DNA of 64,000 nt, taken from positions 1,922,001-1,986,000 of the forward strand of contig JAESUZ010001723.1 in the NCBI GenBank assembly GCA_017311185.1, read 5' to 3'. The notes beneath the pieces are model-generated. The model saw nothing but the letters and a program-made list of their open reading frames with translations. It was not told where the DNA came from and made no database searches. Below are positions 1 through 10,387 of the stretch, one piece after another. The first letter of the stretch is position 1. Every line of letters starts with the position of its first letter. The translations under genes were made by a program, and so were the position numbers. This DNA is from Proteles cristata cristata (Eukaryota > Chordata > Mammalia > Carnivora > Hyaenidae).

Positions 1-890
1 CCCAACCTGGTGGCTGTTGGACACTTGTGGATTTAGGAAGGAAGTTGTGGTCCTTATCTAGGGCGACTACGAAACTCAGGCCAGTGGGGAACCAAGCCTG
101 CAAGAGCCACATTGCTGTGTGACTGTGAGCCAGATGCCTTGCTAGTGCTGCTGGAGCCCCATCTGAAGGGACACCTGAGTCCATGCCCAAGCAGAGTGAC
201 CTGAGCTGCACAGTGCTGGGGAGGGGGCCATGGGCTTTGTGCTTCAAGCAGGAAAGGCAGTTCAGGGAGAGGAAAACTGATCCTAACAGGTGGTTGAGTG
301 GTGCCCCAGGACTGGTCAGGTGGCAGTCATGGCCCAAGTGGTGAGAAAGGCTGGGACCTAGAATAGAGAGAAGGAAAAGGCAGGGGAGTTCTTGGGGACA
401 GCCAGAGGGAGTCTTGGATGGATTTAAGTAGGTAGGAGGTCATGGTGTCTAGTCTGCATGTTCTGTCTGATAGCCAGCCAGCCATGATGGTGTAGGCTAG
501 ATCCCCTGTTCTGGGAAGGACAAAGTTGTAGCCACAGAAAGCTGGGGCCAGGACTCTTGGGTTCTGCCCCAGCCTTTAGCCTTCAGCTTCCCTGCAATGT
601 GGGGCAGGACACCCTGGACCCATTACCTCTGCTGTCACCTGTGTGAGTCACCTGAGTCAGTAATAGGGGATGGTCTCCAGGTCACCTGTGCCATCAGGTG
701 AGTATGGGATGGAGACAAGGTGTAGACCAGTTCCAGGATGCATGGCTCCCCCAGCACTCTGTCAGCCCCTCCCTGCCCCAACACTGTCCTCTTTCCTGAC
801 ACAGCCTAGCATGACTGTTGTCTCCAGGAGGAGCAGCCTTGTGGTCTGAGGAGGTACCACTGTCTAGAGACTGTGCTTTTTAATCCCCAG
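1..890. other. Upstream/intronic flank of NAA80, no coding gene seen
   Basis: No convincing exon is visible here. The segment ends in a pyrimidine-rich tract and CAG acceptor (ending at 890), so it probably contains part of the intron before the NAA80 coding exon. In the syntenic human region the next gene to this side is HYAL1, which is not seen in the window. Between 636 and 700 there are four CACCTG/CAGGTG E-boxes and two AP-1-like TGAGTCA sites (644-650, 653-659), which may be regulatory. Confidence 0.5.
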
Positions 891-923
891 CCTGGCACTG
901 AGCCACCTGCAACCCAGCAGGAG

Positions 924-1868
924 ATGACCTTGGGTCTCAGCCTGACTCAGCTGAGCCTGGATCCTACATGTAGGCAAGAGCTAACTCTGAGCCCTGGCTC
1001 ACCAAAGCTGACCCCTCCCCTAGACCCTACACACCAGATAGAGCTGATCCTGAGTGTCAGCCCAGCCGAGCTGACTCTGGATCCTGCATGCCAGTCGGAG
1101 TTGACCCTGCGACCCAGCCTGGCCACGCTGACCCTGGATCCTGCACACCAGCCAGAGGAGACCCCAGCCCCCAGCCTGGCTGAACTGACCCTGGAGCCTG
1201 TGCACTGCCGACCTGAGCTCCTGGATGCCTGTGCTGACCTCATCAATGAGCAGTGGCCCCGCAGCCGTGCCTCCCGCCTGCACTCCTTGGGCCAGTCCTC
1301 AGATGCCTTCCCCCTCTGCCTGATGCTGCTGAGCCCCAGCCCCACACCTGAGGCAGCCCCCATTGTGGTGGGCCATGCCCGCCTGTCACGGGTGCTGGAC
1401 CGGCCCCAGAGCCTCCTAGTGGAGACAGTGGTTGTGGCCCGGGCTCTCAGGGGCCGTGGCTTTGGCCGCCGCCTTATGGAGGGCCTGGAGGTTTTTGCTC
1501 AGGCCCGGGGCTTCCGCCGACTACACCTCACCACCCATGACCAGCTGCAGTTCTATGCCCACCTGGGCTACCATCTGGGTGAGCCTGTGCAGGGCCTGGT
1601 CTTCACCAGCCGACGGCTGCCTGCCACCCTGCTCAAGGTCTTCCCCAGAGCCCCCTCTCCCCGGCCACCCTGCAAGGCTTCTAGTCTGGCTGCCCAGACT
1701 GCCCCAAGACTCCCCAAGGGGTCATCATTGCCACCACCTCCTCCGCTGCCTGAGCCCTTGACCACTTCACCCCCACCTCCTGCAGGGCCCCTTCCAAAAA
1801 GCCTGCTGGAGACACAATACCAAGACCTGAGAGGATGTCCCATATTCTGGATGGAAAAAGACATCTGA
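924..1868 (+). CDS. NAA80: N-alpha-acetyltransferase 80 (actin N-terminal acetyltransferase)
   Basis: Single-exon CDS of 314 residues. In animals NAA80 acetylates the processed acidic N terminus of cytoplasmic actin, works with profilin and affects filament dynamics and cell motility. The acetyl-CoA-binding motif RGRGFG is at about residues 176-181, inside a GNAT fold of about residues 95-230. Proline-rich segments (PPPPPLP near 270 and a further PPPP) are the likely profilin-binding part, and the C terminus ends FWMEKDI as in the human protein. The first about 95 residues are a degenerate repeat of about 19 residues (ELTL...LTLDPxxQ), about five units. I chose the ATG at 924 because the upstream in-frame GTG at 873 lies in a splice-acceptor tract (CAG ends at 890). 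Length is close to the human form of about 308 residues. The downstream neighbour is HYAL3, with which human NAA80 shares transcripts. Confidence 0.95.
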   Translation: MTLGLSLTQLSLDPTCRQELTLSPGSPKLTPPLDPTHQIELILSVSPAELTLDPACQSELTLRPSLATLTLDPAHQPEETPAPSLAELTLEPVHCRPELLDACADLINEQWPRSRASRLHSLGQSSDAFPLCLMLLSPSPTPEAAPIVVGHARLSRVLDRPQSLLVETVVVARALRGRGFGRRLMEGLEVFAQARGFRRLHLTTHDQLQFYAHLGYHLGEPVQGLVFTSRRLPATLLKVFPRAPSPRPPCKASSLAAQTAPRLPKGSSLPPPPPLPEPLTTSPPPPAGPLPKSLLETQYQDLRGCPIFWMEKDI

Positions 1869-2044
1869 GGGCTCCCCAGGACAAGGCACTGTCCTTCAGG
1901 GTTGATGTAGTACAAGCCTCAGCCCGTTGGCCTTACCTCAGTCCCTAGACCTTGGGGGCAGCTGTAGCCTGACCATGTTTCCTGAATACCAGTGGGGCCA
2001 GGAGATGGCTTCATGGCTGTGGCTCAGAGCTGTCAGTGTGGCTG

Positions 2045-2050
2045 AATAAA
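2045..2050 (+). terminator. NAA80: NAA80 poly(A) signal
   Basis: AATAAA lies about 180 bases after the NAA80 stop codon and is followed within 40 bases by a TG-rich stretch. This is a plausible cleavage signal giving a short 3'UTR. Confidence 0.7.
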
Positions 2051-2712
2051 GGTTTCTGTTGGATGTGCCTGTGACAGTTTGTTTGTTGACCTCACCCTCA
2101 CCTCTGAGTTTCACCCTAGATACCTTATCTCTGCAAGAGCCCCCAGATCCACCTTGGCCCTAGGGCCATGGATGAAGAGACACCTGCCCTTTGCCCCTCC
2201 CACTCTGCCAAGCCCAGGTTACAAGGTGTCTGTTCCCTTCCACATTCACTCAGAGCCAACTGTTTGTCAGCCCTGGACTGGGCACAGGCAATGGGGAACT
2301 AGACAGACAGCATCTTGGCCCAAGGGACAGGAAACAGGGAAGCATACAGTGGCAGGATCCATGTAGGGACAGTGGGAGCCCAAGTGCTCTCAGTCCATTT
2401 GGAGGCCCTGGGACGCCTCCCAGGGGAGGTGATGTCACAGCAGACACCTGAGAGCTAAGTAGGAATTAAGCCCGGCAAAGGGGAGAAGTGAGTAGGCTAG
2501 GTGTCGGCACAGTTGTACCATGACAGATGGGCAGCACGGGAGAGGAGCTACCTGGGCCAACTTAGGGTGTGACTGGTCTGAGAGGCCTAGAGGACCACAT
2601 GGGGACTATCCTTTCCCCAGCCCCCATCCTTGTGGGGAGTTGTTGGGGGAGTGTTCCCAGCTTTCCCTGCCATATAGGAGGTGTCTTAATTCACACCCCT
2701 TCTCTCCTGCAG
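2051..2712. other. NAA80-HYAL3 spacer / HYAL3 upstream intron
   Basis: No supported coding exon. The segment around 2235-2300 resembles an antisense old L2 (CATTCACTCAGAG, then a 'gactgggcacaggcaatgggga' type stretch). The segment ends in a strong polypyrimidine tract and CTGCAG acceptor (ending 2712) that opens the first coding exon of the HYAL3 pseudogene. An antisense open frame across this stretch shows no family resemblance. Confidence 0.45.
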
Positions 2713-2729
2713 GTTTCTGTCCCTGGGGC

Positions 2730-4500
2730 ATGATCATGCAACTGGGCCTGGCCCTGGTGCTAGGAGTGGCCCTTTGCCTGGGGTGTGGCCAGCCCCTGCT
2801 ATGGGCTCCTGACTGCCCTTTCTCTGCAATGGAACATACCCTCAGCACATTGTAAGACTCGCTGTGGCATGCACCTGCCACTAGAGGCTCTGGGCATCAC
2901 AGCCAACCATGGCCAGCATTTCCATGGGCAGAACATCACCATCTTCTACAAGAATCAGCTCAGCCTCTATCCCTACCTTGGGCCCAGGGACACAGCTCAT
3001 AATGGAGGCATCCCCAAGATTGTCCCTCTTGACCGCCACCTGGCACAGGCTACCTACCAGACCCATCTCAACCTAGAATGTGGCTTCACTGGCCTGGCAG
3101 TGCTGGACTGGGAAGAGTGGTGCCCACTCTGGGTCGGGAACTGGGGCTGGTGCCGAGCCTACCATGCCACCTCATGGGCTTGGGCACAACGGGTATTCCC
3201 CCACTTGAACCCCCAGGAGCAGCTCCATAGGCCAATGTTAGCTTTGAACAGGCAGCCCATGCCCTGATGGAGGACACACTGTGGCTGGGCCAGGCACTGA
3301 AGCCCCATGGGTTCTGGGGGTTCTATCGCTTCCCAGGCTGTGGCAATGGCTGGCACGGTACAGCTTCCAACTACACAGGCCACTGCCACCCAGCCACTCT
3401 AGCCTGCAACACCCAACTGCATTCGCTCTGGGCTGCCTGCCTCCAGCGCCCTCTTCCCCAGCATTTATCTCCCACCCAAGCTGCCACCTATTCACCACCA
3501 AGCATTTGTCCAATATAGCTTGGAGGAAGCCTTCCATGTGGCCCTTGTTGGGCACCCACATCCCTTGCCTGTCCTGGTCTATGCCCGCCTCACACACCAG
3601 CGTTCTGGGAGGTTCCTCACACACCTCGTAAGTGAACACTGAGATCTAGGGGTCTGAGTGGGGAGTCATGGTCCCGTCCTGGGAACGTCTGAAGAGAAGA
3701 CCTTGCCCAGAGGAATGTGATGGGAAGACCCTGATCTAGTTCTGAGTGGGGAGATCCCATCCCGGAGCATCTGAAAAGTAAGTATGGCTCTGCCTTGGAA
3801 AATCTTGAGGGGAAGGCAAGGCCCAGCCTTTGGAGCCCTGGTCTTAGGGGAGACATTTTCTGAGTGGAGGACCCAAGAGCCATTCAGAGGCTCAGTGCCA
3901 AGTAATCTTACTCTAGAGGTGGAATTAGATCATGGTAATGAGCCAGAAAAGTTTCTCAAAGGTGGAGGTAGGCCCAGATGGATCTGACCAGCCCATCCCT
4001 GGCTTAGCAGTTCTTTGTTTCCAGGATGACCTTGTGCAGACCACTGGTGTGAGTGCAGCACTGGGGGCAGCTGGCGTGGTGCTCTGGGGGACCTGAGCCT
4101 CTCCATCTCTGAAGCGGTCATTGCCCCTCCAGCCTGCCATGCAGCCCATCCTGGGATCCCAAGGTTGGGGGGAGAGACCATGTCAGAGCCAGGGAGCAGG
4201 AGTATTGCTACATCCTTTCCCTCCTCAGGAGAAATGCTGGCATCTCCATGACTACTAGTGGGCACCCTGGGCCGCTATGTAATCAATGTGACCAGAGCAG
4301 CCATAGCCTGCAGTCTCCAGCGGTGCCATGGCCATGGGCGCTGTGCCTGCCAAGACAGGACAACTGGAAGCCTTTCTGCACCTGCAGCCAGATGGGAGGC
4401 CTGGAGCCTGGGAGTCCTTTAGCTGCCATTGTTACCGGGGTTGGGCTGCCCTTACTGCCAGGAGCCTAGACCTGAACCTAGGCCTGAAGAACCAGCATAA
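2730..4500 (+). pseudogene. HYAL3: Hyaluronidase-3, disrupted unitary pseudogene
   Basis: Three exon-like blocks (about 2713-3627, 4025-4113, 4229-4500) match HYAL3 from the start codon to the C terminus. The signal-peptide-like [16 protein letters not shown] and the hyaluronidase catalytic motif DWEEW (about 3110) are still readable. The frame is broken repeatedly: a net 2-base loss near 2825-2832, a 1-base loss near 3228, a tandem TGCC duplication at about 3434-3441, a 1-base loss in a G-run near 4087, a 1-base loss near 4253, a 2-base loss near 4353 and a 1-base loss near 4461. The donor after the middle exon (4114-4115) reads GC, not GT, in a poor context. The ancestral stop is at 4498-4500. 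Neighbouring NAA80, IFRD2, SEMA3B and GNAI2 frames are clean, so general sequencing error is unlikely. Intact HYAL3 is a glycosyl hydrolase family 56 protein with weak activity. No translation of the family length is possible here. Confidence 0.9.
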
Positions 4501-5090
4501 AAACAGAGGTTACCTGCCCCTGACTCTCTTGTCCCTGCTGCCATTTTTCCAGTCCTGGAGAGACGGCTCTGTCCCACTCTTGTTCTATTCAGTTTAGCGT
4601 CAGTCCTCCCATACACACACTCCCTTCCCATGGGATACCTGGGGAGTGGAAGGGGCCAGGGGAAAAAATGTTGACACCCTTTTATTTTGCTTACACCATT
4701 TTAAAACCAAAGGTCCTCTGAGGTCACTTGATCTTTCCTGATAAGCAGCCCCTGGGAAAGTCCGAGTTCCAGATGGTTAGAGGTGCCAGCTCAGAGCTCT
4801 GTTCCTGCTCCTCACTGGGCCCACAGAAAGGTCTCAGGAGACCTGTCCAGGGACAGGTTATCTCCAAGATCTTGGCTAAGGTCTGTAAGTGCTAAGGTGT
4901 TATTTGTGCTCTGCTTCAGCATAAAGTCACTTTTTCTTTCACTGCCTAAAGTTTGTTCACCAAGTTCCACTAAACTCCAAGTTCTTCCTGTCCATCCACA
5001 AATGCCCAGAAACACTGGTCCTGCCTGACGTGGTAGGCTGCTCCATAGGCACAGCTTCAGAGTTAACTATATGCATGCACCTGGGCGTGC
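4501..5090. other. HYAL3 3' flank and IFRD2 upstream region
   Basis: No coding sequence is supported. There is an AT-rich patch (about 4675-4710) but no canonical AATAAA soon after the ancestral HYAL3 stop. GC content rises towards the CpG island beginning near 5090. Confidence 0.4.
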
Positions 5091-5640
5091 GGGGGGCGGG
5101 GGATGTACCTAGGGCATTGTGGGTGCATAGTTCAGCTAGAGCGTCGTGGGCTTATGGGTTTCAGGAGAAGACTACAATTCCCGAGGTGCTCTGCGCCTAG
5201 CCGGCCGGCGGTCATCTGCGCGCGCAGCCCCCTGGGACTGGTAGTTTCGGCCGCGTGCATGTGGTCCTGAACCCAATGGCTAAGAACTCGCCTTCCCGGC
5301 CACCCGTTTAGTAGGGCGGGGCGCAGCGACTCGTTTGGCAGGGCGGGGCGCCTCGCGAAGATGGTGTCGCGTGCGGCGTGTGGCTCTCGTCGTCTGCCCA
5401 AGTCTCAGCTTAGCCCACCGACCGGTGTCTCGCCGGTCTGGAGCCCCCGCCCGCCAGGTCCCTGACCCTGAGCCTTGTGCGCACCCGCGCTCCTGATTCC
5501 CGGCATGCCCCGCGCCCGTAAGGGCAGCGCACCCCGAAAGGGCGGCCAGCGCCGAGGAGCGGGTAAGTGGGGAGCTACTGATGAACGGCGAGCGGGGGTC
5601 CTGCATGGCTTACCTGTCAGTGTTACCGGGGGTCCTGGGC
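5090..5640 (+). promoter_or_regulatory. IFRD2: CpG-island promoter of IFRD2
   Basis: CpG-dense region covering the 5'UTR, start codon and first splice donor of IFRD2. It holds a ZNF143/Staf-type element, ACTACAATTCCC, at 5171-5182, an inverted related element near 5240-5250, a CCAAT box at 5273-5277, and two GC boxes (GGGCGGGGCGC, near 5314 and 5342) in a direct repeat of about 30 bases. There is no clear TATA box. This fits a housekeeping, TATA-less promoter with initiation probably between 5300 and 5450. The exact start site is not determinable here. Confidence 0.7.
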
Positions 5641-8600
5641 GGAGACTCCTGTGTCTACTAGCCTGGCTCTGCGGGAGTCCCGCCACTCTCCCGCGACCAG
5701 CACGTGCCCCGGGACAGTGGCCACGTGTGCGCCCAACTTGATTGCGCTGCTTGCTGCTCAGGAACCCACGCTACCGGCCCTACACTGGTGGGTGCCTCTC
5801 GGCCTCAGTTTCTCCATTGTCGATCCACCCCAGTTACCTGCTATGATAGACAAACCTGTCAGACAGCAGGAAGCCTGCCCCCTCGCTAATCCCTGCCCTT
5901 TTACTAGACTGGACTAGGAAACTGGTGGGAGGGCTAGCCTGACGGAAAGTACTGAGATAGAGGGCGAACTGGCGGAGGGGTGGGGGGCGATGGGGACGTT
6001 GCAGGATTCCGGCCTTGGTGGACCTGGCCCGAGAGGGTTGGGGAGTGCCCTTGAGCCTGAGCAGTCCTGAGACTTATCAGCTTTGAACAGAAGTGTGTCT
6101 TGGTGCAGTAAACACATATGTTTACTCTGCAGGAACAGGGTGCCTGCTGGGTACAGCTTAGACCTGGACACCACCCTAATGGGACTTGGGTATGGGGACA
6201 TCTAAGAGGGTAGCAGCATTACAGAAGGACTGGTGCTGGGGGGACAGGTTCACTGAATGATGTCAGCCCCAGACTTAAGAACAAAGGAATCCTTAAGGGG
6301 CTTCTAGGTGAACCCTGAGGAGGTGAAGAGAGTGCTACGCAGAGGAAATAATTTGTGCAAAGGCTTCGCATTTGGAGGGAGCAAATTAGGGAGGCTGGGA
6401 AGCTTTGGCGGGTTAGAGTAGTAAGAGAGGAGGTGAGCAAAAGCCTGCATGCATGCTGGACTTTGTCCAGCAGGCACATGGAGTATGTTGTTTCTGAGAA
6501 GTAGGACCAGCCTGGTGACCAGAACCCACACACAGGAGCATTCTAACTCTGCTGATCCTGACATTCTCCTGTGTTTACCTATTTTCAGGGACTCATGTGT
6601 CAGGGGTCACTCCATTCTCTGCATGTCCTGAGGTCAGGAGGAGCCTGTGTGTCCATACACTGAGGGCTGAAGGCCTGGGATGGTCCAGGGGGAGCTCAGA
6701 AGATAGTATGCTTGGAAGCCTGGGGCACCCAGCCACATCCACCAGGAGCTGAGCTGGGCTTCTGCCCCAGAGCAGATGGGCAGTTGTGGGCCCACAGAAG
6801 AGCCTTAACTAGTCGTTTATTTAGTCACTAGTCATCATCTTTACTTGCTGTACTACATGAGGTGCTTTAGCTTCTCTGTTTTGCAGATGAAGAACTTAAG
6901 GTGTTGGGAATGCCTGAGTGGCTCAGTCAGTTAACCCTCTGACACCCTGCTTGGGTCTTGATCTCATGGATTTATGGGTTCAAGCCCTGCCTTGGGCTCT
7001 GTGCTGAGATCTCGGAGCCTGGAGCCTGCTTCAGATTCTGTGTCTTCCTCTCTCTGCCCTTCCCCTGCTTGCTCTCTCTCAACAATAAATAAATAAATTT
7101 TTAAGGCGTTGAAGGTTAGTCACTTGACCTGGTTACATGTACTCTTTTTAAGATATGGAGCTGGAATTTGAGCCCTGTGTCTGTCTGTATATGTTCTGTA
7201 TATACAGATTCAATAATCTAAACTTCTGACTTTTGCCCTGGCTATTTTTTTTTTAAATTTTTTTTTAATGTTTTATTTATTTCTAGGAGGGAGAGAGAGA
7301 GACAGCATGAGCAGGGGAGGGCCAGAGAGAGAGGGAGTCACAGACTGAAACAGGCTCCAGGCTCTGAGCTGGCAGTCAGCACAGAGCCCGACTCGGGGCT
7401 CGAACCCACGAACCGCGAGATCACGACCTGAGCGAAAGTCGGACGCTTAACCGACTAAGCCACCCAGGCACCCCTGCCCTGGCCATTTTTAGGCATAATC
7501 TGGGCTGGTGGCTAAGCTCCCCCTGGATTTGCCTAGATGTGTCCCCATTCCAAGTGGGGCCTATGCAGCCCCTTCTGCCTCTACCAGGCTCTCAGTCTTC
7601 TTCTTAAAGCAGGCTCTGGTCTCAGGGAGGCTCGACTCACCAAGCCTGCCAGGTTTCCTAGGCTGGGCCTATAAATGTTCTGCATTTGATAGACCTCACT
7701 CTCTTTCTCCTCTTTCCTGGCTCAGCGCCCCCTGCTGAGCATCCCTGTGCCTACCACTTCAGTCTCTGGTTTTCTCATCTCTAAGAGGGGCAGGACTCTA
7801 TTCTTGGGGGTCATGAGGCCGGGTGAGGTACACTCCAGCCATCACTCATCAGTAGAGGCAGGCCAAGTGCTGTGTTCTATCCTCCTCAGGTGCCCGGAGC
7901 AGTGCCCAAGCTGACTCCAGTTCCAGTGAGGATGAGGCAGTCAGTGAGGCCCGCAGCACCACCAGTGAATGCCCCAGCCTTCTTAGCACTGCCGCAGAGG
8001 ACGGCCTTGGTGAGAGTGGGTGGGAGTTTGGCAGGGACTCTGTGGGGATTCCCTGGGGTAAAGCAAGACGCAGGGCTGACCAGCTGGCCTTGCAGGGGGG
8101 GATGCTGTGGATGAGCAGGGCCAGCAGGAAGACCTTGAGGAGAAGTTGAAGGAGTATGTGGACTGCCTCACAGACAAGAGGTACCCCTGACTGCCAGCCA
8201 ACCCCTACACCCGTGTCCCTGCTCAGCCCATGCCAAGTGTGACCCAGTAGAGCTGGCACACAAGGTCCCTTTCTTCATTCCTCAGTGCCAAGACCCGGCA
8301 GGGTGCTCTTGAGAGCCTTCGCCTGGCCCTGGCATCCCGCTTACTCCCTGACTTCCTACTGGAGCGCCGCCTCACGCTGGCTGATGCCTTGGAAAAGTGC
8401 CTCAAGAAAGGTTGGGCCCCGGGGGCTCATGGGAGACCTGAATTGGTTGGGTACTGACCCTTGCTGCCTGAGCTGACTTGGAAAGCATTCCTGCAGGGAA
8501 GGGCGAGGAACAGGCCCTGGCCGCCGCCGTACTAGGCCTGCTCTGTGTGCAGCTGGGCCCTGGACCCAAGGGCGAGGAGCTATTTCACAGCCTACAGCCC

Positions 8601-10387
8601 TTCCTGGTATCTGTGCTCAGTGATGGCACAGCTAGTCCTGCTGCTCGGCTCCACGTGAGTGTTCTGTGCTCTGTGACACCCTTTCCTCACCTTATCCCTA
8701 AGGAGAGAGGTGGGGTCCACCTGCTTTCAAGCTCCCTTACTCTGAGTGTGAGCTCCGTGGCTGAGAACCCAGGCTCAGTCTCTAACCATGGTGTGGCTTT
8801 GTCCTCCTCCCAACAGTGCGCTTCTGCTCTTGGCTTGGGGTGCTATGTGGCTGCTGCCGATGTCCAGGTAAGTGGCCTTTGGGCATGGGTAATAGAGCAC
8901 CTAGACCCTGGCTCTGCCCCTGAGCTGTTCCTACTGCCTCCCTGTGTCCCTAGGACCTGGTCTCTTGCCTCAACTGTTTAGAAGGTGTTTTCAGCCGATC
9001 CTGTGGTATGGGTGGCTCCACAGCCCCTGTGGTCCCTGCCAGCCTGCATGGCCTGCTCTGTGCTGCCCTGCAGGCCTGGGCATTGCTACTTACCATCTGC
9101 CCTAGCACCCATATCAGCCACATCCTGGACAGGTAAGAGCTGTGAGTGGGAGGGGAAAGGTGAGGCTCCCCCAACTCACACATAGCTCAGCCTGCCCCTT
9201 CCCCAGGCAGCTGCCCCGGCTGCCCCAGCTCTTGTCCAGCGAAAGTGTGAACCTGCGAATTGCTGCCGGCGAGACCATCGCACTGCTCTTTGAGCTTGCC
9301 CGGGACCTTGAGGTGTGAGAGAGGGGTGAGGGGAAGGGAGGGGGCCTGCTGACACCACCTGTCCATCCTAGGCTGGATGCAGGGGACAACACAGAAAAAA
9401 GCAGGACAGCTTTAGGTCCTCATGGAGGAGAGGCAGTCCTAACACAGACTCAGATGCTGGGTGCCATGGTGGGGGCCCTGAGCCAGGGTATCTGGCCCGG
9501 GCAGGGGCCAAGAAGGAATTCAAGGGGGCCAAGCAGAGAAGAAAACCACTTGTTCCGAGATAGGAAGGGTTTGGGCAACACCATGTTGAGAGCCAGCAGA
9601 CCCCGGGCTTCTGCTCACACGCCCCTCATTGCTCCCACCGCAGGAGGATTTTATTTACGAGGACATGGAGGCCCTTTGCAGTGCCCTGCGAACCCTGGCC
9701 ACCGACAGCAACAAGTACCGTGCCAAGGCTGACCGCCGGCGGCAGCGCTCTACTTTCCGCGCTGTGCTGCACTTTGTTGAGGTGCGTGTGAGAACATGTG
9801 TCCTAGTGAGAGTGCATCCCCTGGCACAGCCACCAAGCCCTGTTCTGTGGGTCCCTCTACTGTGCAGGGCGGTGACTGTGAGGAAGAGTCCGTCCGCTTC
9901 GGGCTTGAGGTGCTCTATGTGGACAGCTGGGCTCGGCGACGCATCTATGCTGCCTTCAAGGACGTGCTGGGATCGGGCATGCACCACCATCTCCAGGTGG
10001 GAAGGTGGACAGGGAGGGAGCACTCAGCTTGGCTGTTTTGGACCAGCTTGAGCTCACTGCCCTCTTTGTCCCCAGAACAACGAGCTACTCCGTGACATCT
10101 TTGGCCTGGGTCCTGTGCTGGTGCTGGATGCCACTGCCTTGAAGGCCTGCAAGATCTCACGTTTTGAGAAGGTTTGCACCCTTTGGGCACCTTTATATTC
10201 CCTCTGTTCCCACGGCCTGGAGGCCTGGAGCTCTGCAGGGGCTAGAGGAGAAAGCCCTGGGCCTCCCCTAGCTCACCCAGATCGTCACTCTGTGCCCCTA
10301 CTCCAGCACCTGTACAATGCCGCTGCCTTCAAAGCCCGGACCAAGGCACGCAGCCGTGTGCGAGACAAGCGGGCAGACATCCTGTGA
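5505..10387 (+). CDS. IFRD2: Interferon-related developmental regulator 2
   Basis: Twelve coding exons: 5505-5562, 7890-8009, 8096-8180, 8286-8410, 8497-8654, 8817-8867, 8954-9132, 9207-9312, 9644-9781, 9868-9996, 10076-10171, 10307-10387. The total is 1326 bases, giving 441 residues, one fewer than human, with all introns GT-AG and phases consistent. IFRD2 binds translationally inactive 80S ribosomes; published work describes it blocking the mRNA path. The protein starts MPRARKGS with a basic head, then an acidic serine-rich stretch, a helical-repeat IFRD domain (about residues 60-380) and a conserved basic C terminus (NNELLRDIFGLG ... KARSRVRDKRADIL). The start at 5505 is the first ATG of the CpG-island exon and matches the family. 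Intron 1 (2.3 kb) carries two SINEs in opposite orientation. It converges on LSMEM2. Confidence 0.97.
6907..7101 (+). mobile_element. Felid tRNA-Lys-derived SINE (IFRD2 intron 1)
   Basis: The head resembles GCCTGAGTGGCTCAGTCAG, the body carries the felid 'ggagcctgcttcagattctg' segment, and the tail is AATAAATAAATAAA. It is flanked by an imperfect 10-base duplication (TAAGGTGTTG at 6897-6906 and TAAGGCGTTG at 7102-7111). It is somewhat diverged from the younger copies here. Confidence 0.85.
7250..7474 (-). mobile_element. Felid SINE, reverse orientation (IFRD2 intron 1)
   Basis: A poly-T/TTTATTTATTT head is followed by GAGAGAGA, then the reverse complement of the SINE body, ending at CCACCCAGGCACCCC. 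The flanking 16-base duplication differs at one base (7234-7249 and 7475-7490, beginning TGCCCTGGC). It lies about 150 bases from the forward SINE, so the two could pair in nuclear RNA. Confidence 0.9.

Noticed and set aside
873..923. In-frame GTG-initiated extension of NAA80
   Set aside because: The stretch 873-890 is a polypyrimidine tract plus CAG splice acceptor, and GTG is not a usual mammalian start; ATG at 924 fits better.
2785..3631. Three overlapping open frames that might be separate genes
   Set aside because: Each matches a consecutive part of the same HYAL3 protein, so they are pieces of one broken gene.
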